A stretch of DNA of 64,000 nucleotides. Source: Triticum aestivum (lineage: Eukaryota; Streptophyta; Magnoliopsida; Poales; Poaceae). The position numbers were made by a program, and so were the translations under genes. Shown one piece after another: positions 22,630-34,117 of this stretch (the first letter of the stretch is position 1; each line of letters opens with the position of its first letter). The stretch covers positions 400,986,491 through 401,050,490 of the forward strand of contig NC_057811.1 of assembly GCF_018294505.1 (NCBI RefSeq), in the 5' to 3' direction. The notes below the pieces were generated by a model. It was not told the DNA's origin and did not search any database. It saw only the letters and a program-made list of their open reading frames with translations.

Positions 22630-24860
22630 ATGGTTAAATTTCAACACGGTTAATATAATACAACCGTTTGCGATATTAACGTGTCAGCTTTTTGTTTCAA
22701 AAAGGACTTCGTTGGCTACTAATGTGTGCGCCTCTTCTCAAACTGGACGATTTTTTTACCATGGCATATATGTGACATGTCATGAAACCATGCCAAGTTT
22801 CATGTTTTTTGGGTGACTTTTTGATTTACTGGGATTTAAAAACCGAGATTCTCAATGTTTCACGACGACAAGTTTGTAATTCATTCCCATTCCTTAAATG
22901 AGACCTAAACATGCACCCAATGACACATGTACGATTTCTGACCCATTTTTCTTCACTGGAGCATGTGGTTGTAGTTCAAATTTGAATTATGGACTACATT
23001 AAATGCATAGAAAACTTAGTAATTAGTAATATATATACAATGGCCAAACGAACCCTGAATAGTTTCAAATTCTAGCCCGACACTCCAGTTATTCTATGTT
23101 GCGTGTAGAAAACAAAGTTCAAGGCGAGAAGAGGCAGCGATTATCGTTTCGCCCACAAGAGGGGCATGTTTCCCTACCGGAACCACGAGGGTTGCGACAG
23201 GCTCCGGTTTTTAAAAAGTCTTGTAATATAGCTTCGCCCAAATTGGACAATTATATGTACCATGTAGTGACACCATGCCAAGTTTCATGATTTCCTGGTG
23301 AGTTTGGATTTACAGAGATTTAAAAACTGAGATTCGCAATGTTTGCGACCAAGCCATGATGGCGAGACAGTTGAATTCGTTCCCATTCGTTCTATGGGAC
23401 CTAAACATGCACCCCAGGGAAACATGTACATTTTTTCTAGCCATTTTGGTGCACTGGAGCATGTATTTGTAGTTCGGATTTGAATTATGGACATTGAAAT
23501 GCCTAGAAAACTCAATTAATGAATAAAAAGGTCAAACGAACCCTGAATAATTTCAAAGTTCAGCACGAATCTCCAGTTGTTCCGTGTCGCGTGTGTAAGA
23601 AAATACGAGGCTAGAAGAGGGAGTTATTATCGTTTAGCCCACAAGGGGACACGTTTCCCTATCAAAACTACGAGGGTTCTTGCGACAGGCTCTGGTTTGT
23701 AAGAGGTTTGTAATAAAGCTTGGCCCAAATTGGCAATGTTTTTACCATGACATATATGTGCCATGACGTGACACCATGCCACCTTTGATGACTTTCTGGT
23801 GAGTTTAGGATTTATGGGGACTTAAAAACCGAGATTCAAAATATTTGAGGACGAGCCAGGACACCGATACAGTTGTAATTCGTTCCCATTCCTGGCATGA
23901 GACCTAAACATGCACCCAAGGACACATGTATAATTTTTCTAGCCATTTTGGTGAACTGGAGCATGTATTTGTAGTTCAGATTTGAATTATGGACATTAAA
24001 TGCCTAGGAAACTCAATTAGTGTATAAAAAGGACAAACGAACCCTGAATAAGTTTAAATTTCAACACGGATATCATGTCGTTCCATGTTGCCCGTGGAAG
24101 AAAATACAAGGCGAAAAGAGGCAGTGATTACGTTTCGCCCACAAGGGGAACACGTTTCCCTATCAGAACCACGAGGCTTCTTTGAGAGAAGCTCTGATTT
24201 TTGTAAGAGGTTTGTAATAAAGCTTGTCCCAAATTGGACAATGTTTTTACCACGACATATATGTGCCATGACGTGACATCGTGCCACCTTTGATGACTTT
24301 CTGGTGAGTTTAGGATTTATGGGGACTTAAAAACCGAGATTTGAAATGTTTGAGGACGAGCCATGACACCGGTACGGTTGTAATTCGTTTCCATTCCTGG
24401 CATGGGACCTAAACATGCACCCAAGGACACATGTATAATTTTTCTAGCCATTTTGGTGAACTGGAGCATGTATTTGTAGTTCAGATTTGAATTATGGGCA
24501 TTAAATGCCTAGAAACTCAATTAGCTAGTGTATAAAAAGGCCAAATGAACCCTGAATAAGTTTAAATTTCAGCACGGATATCCTGTCGTTCCATGTTGCC
24601 TGTAGAAGAAAATACAAGGTGAAAGAGGTAGTGATTATGTTTCACCCACAAGGGGACACGTTTCCCTATCGGAACCACGAGGCTTCTTTGAGAGAAGCTC
24701 CGGTTTGTAAGAAACTTGTAATAAAACTTGCGCCATGATGGACGAAAAAAATCCCTCGACATATAAGTGCCATGTCGTGACACCATGCCAGGTTTCATGA
24801 TTTTCGTCTTAGTTTTGGATTTACGGGGATTTAAAAACCAAGATTCTTCTCATGAAATGT
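22630..24860 (+). repeat. Tandem array of about 500-bp units (four copies)
   Basis: The marker word catgcaccc recurs at 22910, 23406, 23909 and 24414, giving spacings of 496, 503 and 505. Other markers (gaaccctgaata, gttcccattc, catgccaagtttcatga) keep the same order in each unit. Inverted copies of the same unit lie at 30560-31420. The array has no conserved coding frame. Confidence 0.85.
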
Positions 24861-25600
24861 TTTCAAATAGCACACGGTTCACTCACGAAAGCCGATATTC
24901 AATGAAAACTTCGTGGAAACCATATTTTAAAGTTTCATAAAAATCTGAAAAAAGTGGGATGTTAAGAAGGTGATGTTTTATTGCGACACAAAATTTCAAG
25001 TTGAAAAACATTACGAGATGTGAGCTATGAAAAAGACAAATTCAGCCCTGAATAGTGACATTACTATTTGGCACTATTCAACGCTGATTTTGTCTTTTTC
25101 ATAGCTCACATCTCGTAATGTGTTTCAACTTGAAATTTTGTGTGGCAATAAAACATCATCCTCTTAACATCCCACATTTTTTTCATTTTTTTTGAAACTT
25201 CAAAACATCTTTTTCTCGTGGTTTTCACCGGTTTCCACCGAATGTTGGTTTCCGTATGATATACCCCAGTGCTGCGCGCGCGATCTGAGTCATGCATTCT
25301 GATTGGCCAGAACCCAAACCCCACGGATCGTACGTCTGCACCGTTGGATTCTCCTTGATCGAACGACGATCCTCATCCCTTTTGACAGCACATCTAAATG
25401 TTTTCAAATAGCCCCTCCAAAAAATGTTTTCAAATAGCACACGGTTCACACACGAAAGTCGTGTTCCTGCAAAACCGTGGCCGATGCCCCCCTCCTTTGC
25501 TGCGCGCGCGATCTAAGTCGTGCATTCTGATTGGCCAGAACCCAAACCCCACGGATCGTACGTGTGCACCGTTGGATGCTCCCAGATCTAACGGTAACCC
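24850..25600 (+). repeat. Tandem duplication of about 227 bp, first copy interrupted by a hairpin MITE
   Basis: gttttcaaatagcacacg occurs near 24857 and 25426, and gctgcgcgcgcgatct occurs near 25272 and 25499. The second copy is compact. In the first copy a hairpin element sits between these two markers, which explains the roughly 340-base difference in spacing. Confidence 0.7.
24890..25255. mobile_element. Hairpin (foldback) MITE
   Basis: Two arms of about 160-170 bases are inverted copies of each other around a short centre at about 25053-25071. For example, acgagatgtgagctatga on the left matches tcatagctcacatctcgt on the right. There is no coding capacity. Exact ends and the target duplication are not clear, so the superfamily is not assigned. 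Confidence 0.75.
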
Positions 25601-25821
25601 TGAGCCCTTTCGACAGCGTGAAATGCCTTAATGGCAACGAGGCAATTCTTATCAGCAAGGGCCGGCTTCCCATCCGCTAGCCTAGTCGAATAGAACGCAG
25701 AAGTTAAGCGTGCTAAATATCATTATAGAGATATAGAGATATATTAATATATCTCTATGATGACCTATCATGGCAATTATATAATCCTTGGGATCTTTGT
25801 TTTGCTAATTTGTATATTATG
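25601..25821. other. Unassigned AT-rich sequence with a weak 5S-like patch
   Basis: gaagttaagcgtgct near 25700 matches a piece of 5S rRNA, but the remainder of a 5S gene is absent. No coding frame. Confidence 0.3.
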
Positions 25822-25979
25822 TTTTTATGGGTTATTTTTTTGCTCTAAAAAAATTAAAGAATGATTGACCGGACTTGACGTGGCGATTATATAAACCTAA
25901 TATATTTTTATGGGTTATTTTTCCCCTAAAAAATTAAAGAATGATTGACTTGACCTGTATGGCGATTATATAAACCTTT
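25822..25979 (+). repeat. Two-copy direct repeat of about 80 bp
   Basis: tttttatgggttattttt, then aaaattaaagaatgattgac and ggcgattatataaacct, occur in the same order at 25822-25898 and 25904-25979. A local duplication in AT-rich sequence. Confidence 0.7.
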
Positions 25980-25989
25980 TTCAGGTTGC

Positions 25990-26170
25990 ATGCAGGGTAT
26001 AGGGGGGCAGGGTGTTCTTCTCGAGCATGTCTCCCTTGTGCGGCTTATAGACGCGACACATATCTGTGCGCTCACTGCGGTATATATACTATCCTTTACC
26101 AACAATTAGGGGGGCCCACACAATCTATCCCTTTGACCCAGAACGAGAAACGTTTGACCATGATGGTTTC
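25990..26170 (+). repeat. Dispersed repeat also present at 40400-40570
   Basis: Shares the ordered words gcatgcag, catgtctcccttgtgcgg, gacacatat or gacacgcatat, tatatatactatc or tatatatatcatc, and atccctttgac with 40410-40560. It is non-coding. The family is not recognised. Confidence 0.55.
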
Positions 26171-26670
26171 CTATTGATACTAGTAAGGTACGCGTGCATT
26201 GCACGCATGAGATTTGGTAACCAAATTATGAATAAATACCACACTATAGCATGTAAGCTTTGAGTCATATATGCATGATGTAGATGTTCATTTAATTCTT
26301 ATAGTTCATCTCATCCAAAATCAATTAGTTTCATAAAAATCTATTTAAAAATTCATGGAATTGTGCATTGTAAAGGTAAAAACAAAAATTGACAATTCAT
26401 TTAGAAAAAAAGGTTTGGGCAATTAAGATATGGAAGATTCTAGAGAACAAAGGAGAAATGCTTGTGTGTTTGAGGTTTGTGCATTATGCTTAAGTTCAAC
26501 CATGGAGTCTTCTAGATTGTACATGCATGCATGTGGCAGAATCTGGTGGAATGTAGATGATACCCAACGGCCAGCAGTGGTCGGATTTGCCATCTCTGTA
26601 CCGTCGGATTGGCTTCATCCAACGACCAACTTTCAAAGTTATTCGCACACTATATAGGTGTATAGATGTA
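26171..26670. other. Unassigned AT-rich stretch in CACTA element 1
   Basis: No credible coding frame, terminal repeat or RNA gene is recognised. Confidence 0.35.
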
Positions 26671-26675
26671 TAGAT

Positions 26676-27290
26676 GTCACTGGTACGCGTCGGTCCTAAA
26701 CAAACGGTTTTTAACCCCTTTCCGCGACGGCATTTGGAACCGTCGCTAAGTGAGTGTGGGCGATAGGGGGGTCCTTCCCACACGACCCAAAAACCGTCGA
26801 GGATATGCCCTCCTGTCACACACGTTCGGCAAAATGAGATCGTGTACGACCGGCGAGCGCTCAAATACGAAAATACGTACAATAGAGCTAAAAAATACAA
26901 TTATACGGCAAAATTGTTTCCGGTCGCAAGTACATCCCACACAGTCAGTCCCCGCTAAACGTTTCTGTTCGTATGTACATCCCACACAGTCGCTCCAAGG
27001 AAAACGTTTCCGTTCACAGGTACATCACACACAATTTTTCCCGTTAAATCGTCTGCGTTATTGAATGTATCACACACGGTCCGTAGAAGAAACTATGTGG
27101 CAAAGGCTATCCATCACACACAGTTTTTATGTGGTAAACGTTTGCGCAAGGTGGCCTAACGCAAACAGTTTTCAAGAGAAAGTCATGTGTGATTGTTCAT
27201 TGATCCAACACAGTTTATTCCTAAAAACTGTGTGTGTTGCCTGAGGTCATCGCCCACGGTATTTTTTCTACAACCGTTTGCAATAGCAAA
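26676..27290 (+). repeat. Internal CACTA-subterminal-like region
   Basis: Starts near cactggtacgcgtcggtcc and contains many spaced words of the kind cacacagt, aaacgtttccgttc, acacacggtc and caaacggttttt. These are typical of CACTA subterminal regions but not identical to the ends of element 1. It may be one end of another CACTA element nested or fused in the middle. No partner end was found in the window. Confidence 0.45.
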
Positions 27291-27539
27291 GCCCAATTAG
27301 CAGGCTAATTCGCCATTAGCAGGCTAATTATCCGATTATTCATAATTCATTTATTAATCTAATTGACATTTCATATTAAGCACACAATATATTTCATTTC
27401 CATATTAAGGAAGCAGAATTTCATAATTGAAATACATCAGAGTACAACATGATATAGCTTCAGCACTCAGCTACCCCATTACACAACTACACCAGCAGCA
27501 AGTTCCACATGCAACATGTAGAACCTTTCGAAATTAGCA

Positions 27540-28058
27540 TCATAGACGGTATATAGACAGATGCATCTTATCTGGAAAACTGCTGAAGCGGAAGGCGAAT
27601 ATTGAGCCTTCATTCATGTTGAAGGTCTTTGCAACTTTAGGCCAGTGCATGTGGATGATTGACCGTCCGTCCTTCGTCCTTTTCAGGAACACTTCAATAT
27701 TGAACCGTGGATGTTGTATGAAAACCTTCCTCGCCTCCTGACCATAGAGGTGGTTTGAGAGGTAATCATCAGTGAACTGCCTTGGAAAGGCCTGAAAACA
27801 AGGATGTGCATAAATATCTTCTCTATATTGGAAATGGGGCAAAGGAATAAAAAAGGCAAGGTATAATAGTTAGTACCATCTTGTAGTGAACTGATGTCTT
27901 CTTCATTGTGCAGACAAAGATCTTGTTGTTTTTTGTCGCTAATTTCTTTATCCTAACAATCTTTCTGAGTTTCTTGATTTGATTGATATTCATGGATAAA
28001 TCATTTCCCCATATGCAAAAAGGGTCAAATAGTGGGTCAAAACCTCTGACAGCAGGAC
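27540..28058 (-). pseudogene. B3-domain (REM-like) DNA-binding protein fragment
   Basis: Two exons on the minus strand, 27877-28058 and 27540-27791, join in frame across an 85-base GT-AG intron. The downstream exon has the form of the C-terminal part of a B3 domain: FTDDYLSNHL, then WPKVAKTFNM and SIFAFRFSSF. The upstream exon is basic (NQIKKLRKIVRIKKLATKN). B3 domains bind DNA in plant nuclear factors. An upstream start such as ATGGGAAGCACTGAG near 28195 does not join in frame with the acceptor I can see, so the gene is probably incomplete. It lies in the middle of CACTA element 1 and was probably captured. Confidence 0.55.
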
Positions 28059-28389
28059 CTACATGTGCAAGACCAAATTGTTAAAAACCAAAATATTAGA
28101 ATGGTTCCTGCAATTGCACAATAATGTGCTATTAGACAACGGACCATGCACGTGCTATCCTCGATGTAAACCTCAGTGCTTCCCATTGTTTCCCTGCAAC
28201 ACATATAAGGTAGTTAGTCATCAGGATAAGTAAGGGTTCGCATACTATCAGTAAAATATGTTGATGAAAAATAAGCACATTGCAGATTCATCAGATTAAT
28301 TCAAGCCACTCGGAAAACTCATTTACCCAAACCAAGCATGATTAAGAACTAGGAAATATACTTGTATATGTTTCTCATGTATTAAGTGC

Positions 28390-28850
28390 AGCCAAATTTG
28401 ATTTATTCCTCACATGCACAACAATACAAAATTCTACCCACGACAATTGGACATCATATTGCAGAATTGAACCAAGCAGTTAACTAAACACCACAACAAA
28501 TGAACCAAACATTAACTGAGCACCACATTGCACAATATAACGTACTCCTAATAGAATATCAGACAGTTAACCAAACAGTTAACTACAGCCAATTGTAGCA
28601 ATTGCATTTGTTTCTCATGTATTTACTACAGCCAAAAAAATTATTCCTCACATGGTATACAATAACAGAATGCACCCACAATTTTGTAAAGATAAATTTG
28701 ATTTATTTCTCACATGGAAGACAATACAAAATTGCAGCCTAAAGAATTGAACATCACATTTGCAGAATTGAACCAAACAGTTAACTGAAGACGACAACTA
28801 ATTAACAAAATAGTTAATAAGTGAGCACCACACTGCACGACATATAGAAA
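28390..28850 (-). repeat. Duplicated segment upstream of the B3 fragment
   Basis: gcagaattgaaccaa followed by cagttaact and gagcaccaca occurs near 28462 and again near 28765, about 300 bases apart. A preceding word (ttattcctcacatg or ttatttctcacatg) occurs three times. It is non-coding, probably intron or upstream sequence of the captured B3 gene. Confidence 0.55.
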
Positions 28851-29600
28851 ATATACACTAGAGCAACAGTTTGCATGGTAAAATTAGATAGCACAATTCA
28901 CTAGAATTTGTGAACGAAAGGCAGGAGCAGCACACACAACGGGTAAACCGAGCATGCTTAACCGGCGTAGCTAGCAAATGGCAAGGTGCTCCTCCAAGAT
29001 CTGGGGGTCGGCACGAATGGCGGCGCTTATTTGGTGGAGGGGTCGGTGATTTGGGTGGAAGGTGTCACGCTCGCGCCGGCGGTCAGGGCATGTGGGATGT
29101 GGAAGAAGGAGGAGGATGGGGGTCGGGTGTGGATTACCTGCCTGGATAGACGAGGCCGAGCAGCGTGAAGGAGGGTCGCCGACGAGGAGGCGGCGCTGCA
29201 AGCAAGGAGTGAAGGTTTCAACTTGGAAAGGAAGGTGAAAAGAGGGGAAATGTGGCTTTTGGTAAGGGGGAGGGGCGGGGAGGTGGATATTTCCGCGGAA
29301 GCCAAAAATTTGGAATCGCTTCAGCGAAAAAACAGGCGCGCAAAGTGTCATCAGACACGGTGCCTTATTCAGAACTGTGTACGATATGTGGACATCACAA
29401 ATGATTCAGATAGCTTAACCCGTGTGTGATGAGTTTGAACGTCAATAGTTTTGGTTCGAATTTCCATGGTTATAGTGGTCATCCACGTCATTGCATAATT
29501 TGGGTACACAAAGGAGACTACAGCACACCCACACTTCTTAATCGAGCAAGTTCAGCAATTAAACAGAGCTAGCTGACCTAAACATTACTCTAACAAATTA
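28851..29600. other. GC-rich stretch plus CACTA-like motif patch, no gene supported
   Basis: 28,900-29,300 is GC-rich with open frames on both strands and no recognised domain. It could be the 5' end of the captured B3 gene. Around 29,340-29,430 words such as cacggtgcc and gtgtgtgatgag resemble the subterminal motifs of element 1. Confidence 0.3.
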
Positions 29601-29639
29601 AAGACCGGTGCTCTTAATTAAACAAAACAAAGAGTACTA

Positions 29640-30254
29640 CTACGGCTGGTGCTCGTCGATCTCCGCCGCCGCCTCCATGTCCAGCTCGCGCCCGACGGTC
29701 TCCTGGGGAAGGGGCTCCATGGCATCCATCGCACCATACTCGGCAAGCATCTCGCCATCCGCGTCCGCCATCTCTTTGGAAAAGGCCGCCACGAGCTGGG
29801 CATGGGCGGACGCGATCTGGGCTTGGACAGGCTCCGTCGTCGCAAGGTATGCGGCGGAGGAACGGACGGCTGCTCGAACGCTCTCGGCGATTGCCAGCTC
29901 TTCGGCCGTGGGTTGCCGACCATTGTCGGAGAAGCTTCGTTTGATTTGTGCGGTGACCGCCAGGAGCTGGGCATGGGCCGCCTCGACATGGCCGTGGGCG
30001 GCCTCCATCAGGGCTAAGGCCGCCGCTGCGGAACGAACAACTGTTGTGCCGCTCTCGCCAGTTGCTATCCCCGAGGCAGATGTTGCTGCCGCCACCTGAG
30101 AAGCAACAGCGGCCGTTTGGGCTGCCTTTGCCGCCCGGTCACAGATTGCGGCCGCACTCATGCACCTTGTTAGCACGCGCATGGCGGCTGCGGCCGCGCT
30201 CTCAACGGAGTGGGCCACCGAAGTTGCCCTCATGACGTGGGTCCACGTGCCCAT
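29640..30254 (-). CDS. Ala-rich helical cargo ORF, 204 aa, unrecognised
   Basis: A single uninterrupted frame from ATG at 30254. It is very rich in Ala and predicted helical, with repeated patterns such as EAAHGHVEAAHAQLLAV and ASAHAQLVAAF and an acidic C-terminus. No membrane segment, signal peptide or known domain is seen. GC content is far above the flanks. It sits between the B3 fragment and the inverted 500-bp repeats, in the right half of CACTA element 1, and resembles the neighbouring ORF at 32396-33157 in style (Ala-rich, helical). It may be a transposon-specific protein or captured host sequence. Whether it is translated is unknown. Confidence 0.45.
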   Translation of the reverse strand: MGTWTHVMRATSVAHSVESAAAAAMRVLTRCMSAAAICDRAAKAAQTAAVASQVAAATSASGIATGESGTTVVRSAAAALALMEAAHGHVEAAHAQLLAVTAQIKRSFSDNGRQPTAEELAIAESVRAAVRSSAAYLATTEPVQAQIASAHAQLVAAFSKEMADADGEMLAEYGAMDAMEPLPQETVGRELDMEAAAEIDEHQP

Positions 30255-30559
30255 CTTTCACCGGCGACGATTGAACAGTGAAATGATATTTCTGAAGCGA
30301 GCTAGTGTGCTTGAGACGCCGGCTATGGAATGTAGCCGACGCACCTTCTCGCGTAAGCCATAGGCGTACTATACACCGATGGTGCTCCAGGATATTTTGT
30401 GCTGCATCTCACACAGTTGCTGATAATAAACTGTGTGCGATCTACTTGATTTTTCATCTTGATTTGAATTACATAATGGGGTCACAGCGGCAATGGACGG
30501 TGTTTGAATTTCTAGACCTTTTATCTGGAGTGAACTTGCAACTATATGTGTGTCGTAAA

Positions 30560-31420
30560 AGAATTGGAATTATTCAGGGTTCGTTTGAACATTTTATACA
30601 TTAAATTGGTTTTCTAGCCATTTCAGGTGAACAATTCAAAATTAAACTACATGCACATGCTCCAGTGCATATAAATTGGTTGAAAAATCAAATTTGTGTC
30701 CTTGGGTGCATGATTAGGTCCCATGCAAGAAATGGAAATGAATTTCAAACACCAGCGCACTGTTGATTGCCGGCAAAACATTGAGATGCCTAGTTTTTAA
30801 ATTCTAGTAAATCCAAAACTCGTCTGAAATTCATGAAACTTGGCATGCTATCATGGAGCGGCATCAACATGCCGTCGTAAAATTTTTGTTCCATTTGGGG
30901 CAGGTTTGGGTATAGGCTTCTCACAAACTGGAGCTTCTCACAACAAGCATGATGGTTTTCGGTAGGGAATATCCCACCTTTGGGGACGAAACGATATCCA
31001 TTGCCTCTTACTGCTTTCAAATTTTTCCTCGTGTCAACATAGAACAACATGAGTGTTGTGTGAATTTTTGTGATTTTTCGGGGTTCGTTTGGACATTTTT
31101 ATGCATTAACTGAGTTTTCAATGCATTTATGTGCATAATTCAAATTTGAACTACATGCACATGCTCCAGTGCATATAAATTGGTTGAAAAATAAAATTTG
31201 TATCCTTGGGTGTATGCTTAGGTCCCATGCAAGAAATGGGAATGAATTTCAAACACCAGCGCACCGTTGATTGCCGGCAAAACATTGAGATGCATGGTTT
31301 TTAAATTCTAGTAAATTCAAAAGTCGCCTGAAATTCATGAAACTTGGCATTCTATCATGGAATGGGACCCGGCATGCTGTGGTATTTTTCGTGTCCATTT
31401 TGAGAGAAGGCGTACTCGAA
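30560..31420 (-). repeat. Inverted copies of the 500-bp repeat
   Basis: On the minus strand this stretch repeats the markers of the array at 22630-24860 in the same order: gaaccctgaata, catgccaagtttcatga, then catgcacccaaggacac. The marker ccttgggtg occurs near 30699 and 31204 (about 505 apart), so there are nearly two units. It lies at a roughly mirror position in CACTA element 1. Confidence 0.75.
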
Positions 31421-31559
31421 TAATGACAGCCAACAAAGGCATTTTGAAAATATAGCTACCACTTTAATATCTCAAACGTTTGTATAATTCAAACCGTGTG
31501 CGTTCTGTTAACCATTCACGTGACGCCACGTGTCTTGGTTTTAATGCCTGTAGGAGGTG

Positions 31560-31715
31560 TCGTGCCGACAGCTGCTTGACCTTGACTGAAAGGGAGGCGT
31601 GCGAGCGCCGTCCAGTGCGCAGGCTGACCGAGAGGCGTGCAAGCTATCCTCGAGTGCGCAGGCTCACCGGGAAGCGTGCGAGCTGTACGCTGCGCAAGCT
31701 CACTAGGAAGCGAGC
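31560..31715 (+). repeat. GC-rich short tandem repeat in the right half of CACTA element 1
   Basis: Three to four imperfect copies of a unit with gtgcgcaggctcaccg and gaagcgtgcgagct. It follows the inverted 500-bp repeats, as the GC-rich repeat at 22478-22600 borders the direct array on the other side. Confidence 0.55.
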
Positions 31716-31807
31716 CCTTTGACTTCCATGGCCGTCCGCCTTGCTCACATCCTCTTCATTAATGGCGCCCAAGCCGCAATTTAATTCGCTTTTTAAATAT
31801 AAAACAC

Positions 31808-31950
31808 TCATCGCAAACATTTTAGTTAGAACACCCGTATGCAAACCGACAGCTTCCCTAGGAAGCCAAGAGAAAATGTGCCGAGCAGGATTTCTGCAGC
31901 TCTTGATCGCAAACGTTTTAGATAGAACACCCGTATGCAAAGTGAGAGCA
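31808..31950 (+). repeat. Two-copy repeat of about 100 bp
   Basis: gatagaacacccgtatgcaa near 31920 matches gttagaacacccgtatgcaa near 31825, each preceded by tcgcaaac. The words resemble the subterminal motifs of element 1. Confidence 0.5.
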
Positions 31951-32395
31951 GCGCAGGATTTGTGCATCCCTTCAACACAAACGGTTGTTTTGGATGACCC
32001 GTGTGCAACCACGTACAAACAATTTGGTAAGATTTGTCAATCCTTGTAACACAGTGATTTGTCAAAATATGAAGCTAAAAATCACTAGCAGTATCTAATT
32101 TTTGCAACTAAAATTCAATAATTAAGCATAGATTTCATTCATAGATTAAGTAGTCGTTCTTAATTTATACAAACAGTTCAACTCGACAGCTGAACCGACC
32201 AAAATTTTCCCCAATTGTTGCCAACCACGTACTGAAATAGCTAGTTCAACTATATATACTAGCTAATTTTAAGTACGTTGTACAGTTCCACCACAGCTAT
32301 AGTCAGATGAACTGAACAAAATAGCCCCTAAATACTACTACTACTGCGGAGGGGCTTTGTACTACTTCCGGCTGCCTCTCCTCTGCCGAGCGCGC

Positions 32396-33157
32396 TCAGT
32401 AAGAGGCGGAGGAGGAGAAGCCTACCGACGAGCTGGGCAACCGCAATGCGGTGCCTGCCGCTGTTGCAGCTTCAGCGACGCTCACCTCGAACGCCCTCTG
32501 CCGCTCCAGACGAACCCTCTCGAAGTGGTGGTTCTCCTCGTAGATCTCCTGATTCCTCGCCTCTAAGGCGGCATGTGCCGCGGCCACGACGGCGGTAAGG
32601 CTCTTTGCGTGCTCGACGAGGCGCTCCTCCTCCCGCAGGAACTCGGTGTAGCGCACAAGGTCCCTGACGCACGTGCGGGCATCCACCTCCGCCTCCCGCC
32701 TTCGGGCGGCGGTGGCAGAATGGGTGATGACCCCGACGGTCGACGGTGGACTGGCGGCCACGGCGGCTGACGACGGGGTGGCGGCCACGACCAGCACCTC
32801 CCGCCTTCGGGTCACGGTGGTGGAGCGGGTGATGGCCACAATGGCCGGCAGTGGGGTGGCGGCCATGACGGCCACCTCCCACCTTTGGGCCGCGGCGGCG
32901 GAGCGGACGATGGCCCTGGCTTTCGACGGTGGTGTGGCGGCAACGACGACCGGCAACAGCTGCCGACGGGCACCGGCGGAGGAGCGTGTGGTGGGTGTTC
33001 CGCGCACACCCAACAGGGACGCCACGCGCACTACACCACGCCGGGGATTGCACCGCCGCCGCGGTGTAGCCTCCCAGCTGGAGCTGTCCTCTGATGACGG
33101 CGGAGTGGCTAAGCGATGACGACGGACCGGTGCCATTGGCGATTGTGGGAGAAGCAT
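32396..33157 (-). CDS. Ala/Arg-rich cargo ORF with internal repeats and coiled coil, 253 aa, unrecognised
   Basis: A single uninterrupted frame from ATG at 33157. The first half has three imperfect units of about 26-35 residues, each with VAATP, then Ile-Thr-Arg-Ser- or Ile-Val-Arg-Ser-like residues and ending RRREV-like, mirrored by DNA-level repeats. The second half is a charged helix (YTEFLREEERLVEHAKSL, then HHFERVRLERQRAFE) likely to form a coiled coil. The tail is Ser-rich. No domain family is recognised. A GCTATAAAAAC TATA box lies about 60-70 bases upstream on the minus strand. This is the same word as before the coiled-coil pseudogene at 21484, suggesting related cargo genes placed in opposite orientation. 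Confidence 0.5.
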   Translation of the reverse strand: MLLPQSPMAPVRRHRLATPPSSEDSSSWEATPRRRCNPRRGVVRVASLLGVRGTPTTRSSAGARRQLLPVVVAATPPSKARAIVRSAAAAQRWEVAVMAATPLPAIVAITRSTTVTRRREVLVVAATPSSAAVAASPPSTVGVITHSATAARRREAEVDARTCVRDLVRYTEFLREEERLVEHAKSLTAVVAAAHAALEARNQEIYEENHHFERVRLERQRAFEVSVAEAATAAGTALRLPSSSVGFSSSASY

Positions 33158-33217
33158 ACGAGATAAGCTATAGGGATGGAGGGGAAAATGCGATGCAGGA
33201 CTCGCCGACCGTGAGAG

Positions 33218-33228
33218 TTTTTATAGCA
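33218..33228 (-). promoter_or_regulatory. TATA box of the 253-aa cargo ORF
   Basis: On the minus strand, GCTATAAAAACTCTC lies about 60-70 bases before the ATG at 33157. The core is identical to the TATA word at 21398. Confidence 0.5.
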
Positions 33229-34117
33229 GGCCGGTAAGCATTGGGATTTTGGGGGATTTTACCAAGTCGGGCGGGAAGCTTGCGCGGGAACCTGCGAGGT
33301 TGCACGGGAACGGGCTCACCGATGATTCATTGGCACCACCGTTTGGCCAAAAGAACGCCCCCGCGCGCTGCGCAAGCTTGCGCTGTAAGCCGTCTGCGGC
33401 AGCAGGGTGACAAGACGTGCGAGAGTAGGACGAAAGGCCACGTACACATACGATTAACAAAAAACGTTTGCGATTTAATTACCTACTATAACACCGTCCT
33501 GGTTTATAAGTATGATTTAACTAATAAAATACGAATGCATGTCGCCAAAGATTATATAGTTGGATTTGTATTTGAACATAGTTTCCAATTATATAATTTT
33601 TAAAACATGCATTAACATTTTGTTGGTTAAATTTGAGGGCAAAGTATGGCACATAATATAAAGGAGACTATAGACTAAACAGAGGTGGTACCACACAGCT
33701 GCTCTCTACGCAGCGACGCAACTGTCGGCCGGCTTGTAGGCGACCATTTCCTGCGTGTTCAACTGCTCTATGTGTGTGGTTGCTTGCGGTTCAGACGGCC
33801 GTGGCGCGCTCTGCTCGTGTCCTGCCGCGCGCGCTCTGCTCTCGCGTCCCTCTGGGTGCTCTGCCCTCATCCCTCCAGGCGCGCTGCCAGTGTTTGGGGC
33901 CGACGCATGATCACACACGTTCGTGTGCAAGCGGTTGCGCCGGGCGCGACGCGACGATGCAGTTACCCGCTGCAAAAACTGCCATGCGGACGCGCCGAGA
34001 ATCCATGCCGCCAGGCCCCCTTTTATTCCTGTGGCCATTTACCTTCATCTCTCGTCTCACACGACACAATAAGCACACCCATGAGGACACATACAGAGAG
34101 GACATCCAGCGGTTCCA

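Noticed and set aside
22478..24860. CRISPR-like array
   Set aside because: The repeats are long (about 32 and 500 bp), diverged, without unique spacers of fixed size, and the genome is a plant nuclear one.
25690..25715. 5S rRNA fragment
   Set aside because: Match limited to about 15-20 bases in unrelated AT-rich sequence; no borders of an element or gene.
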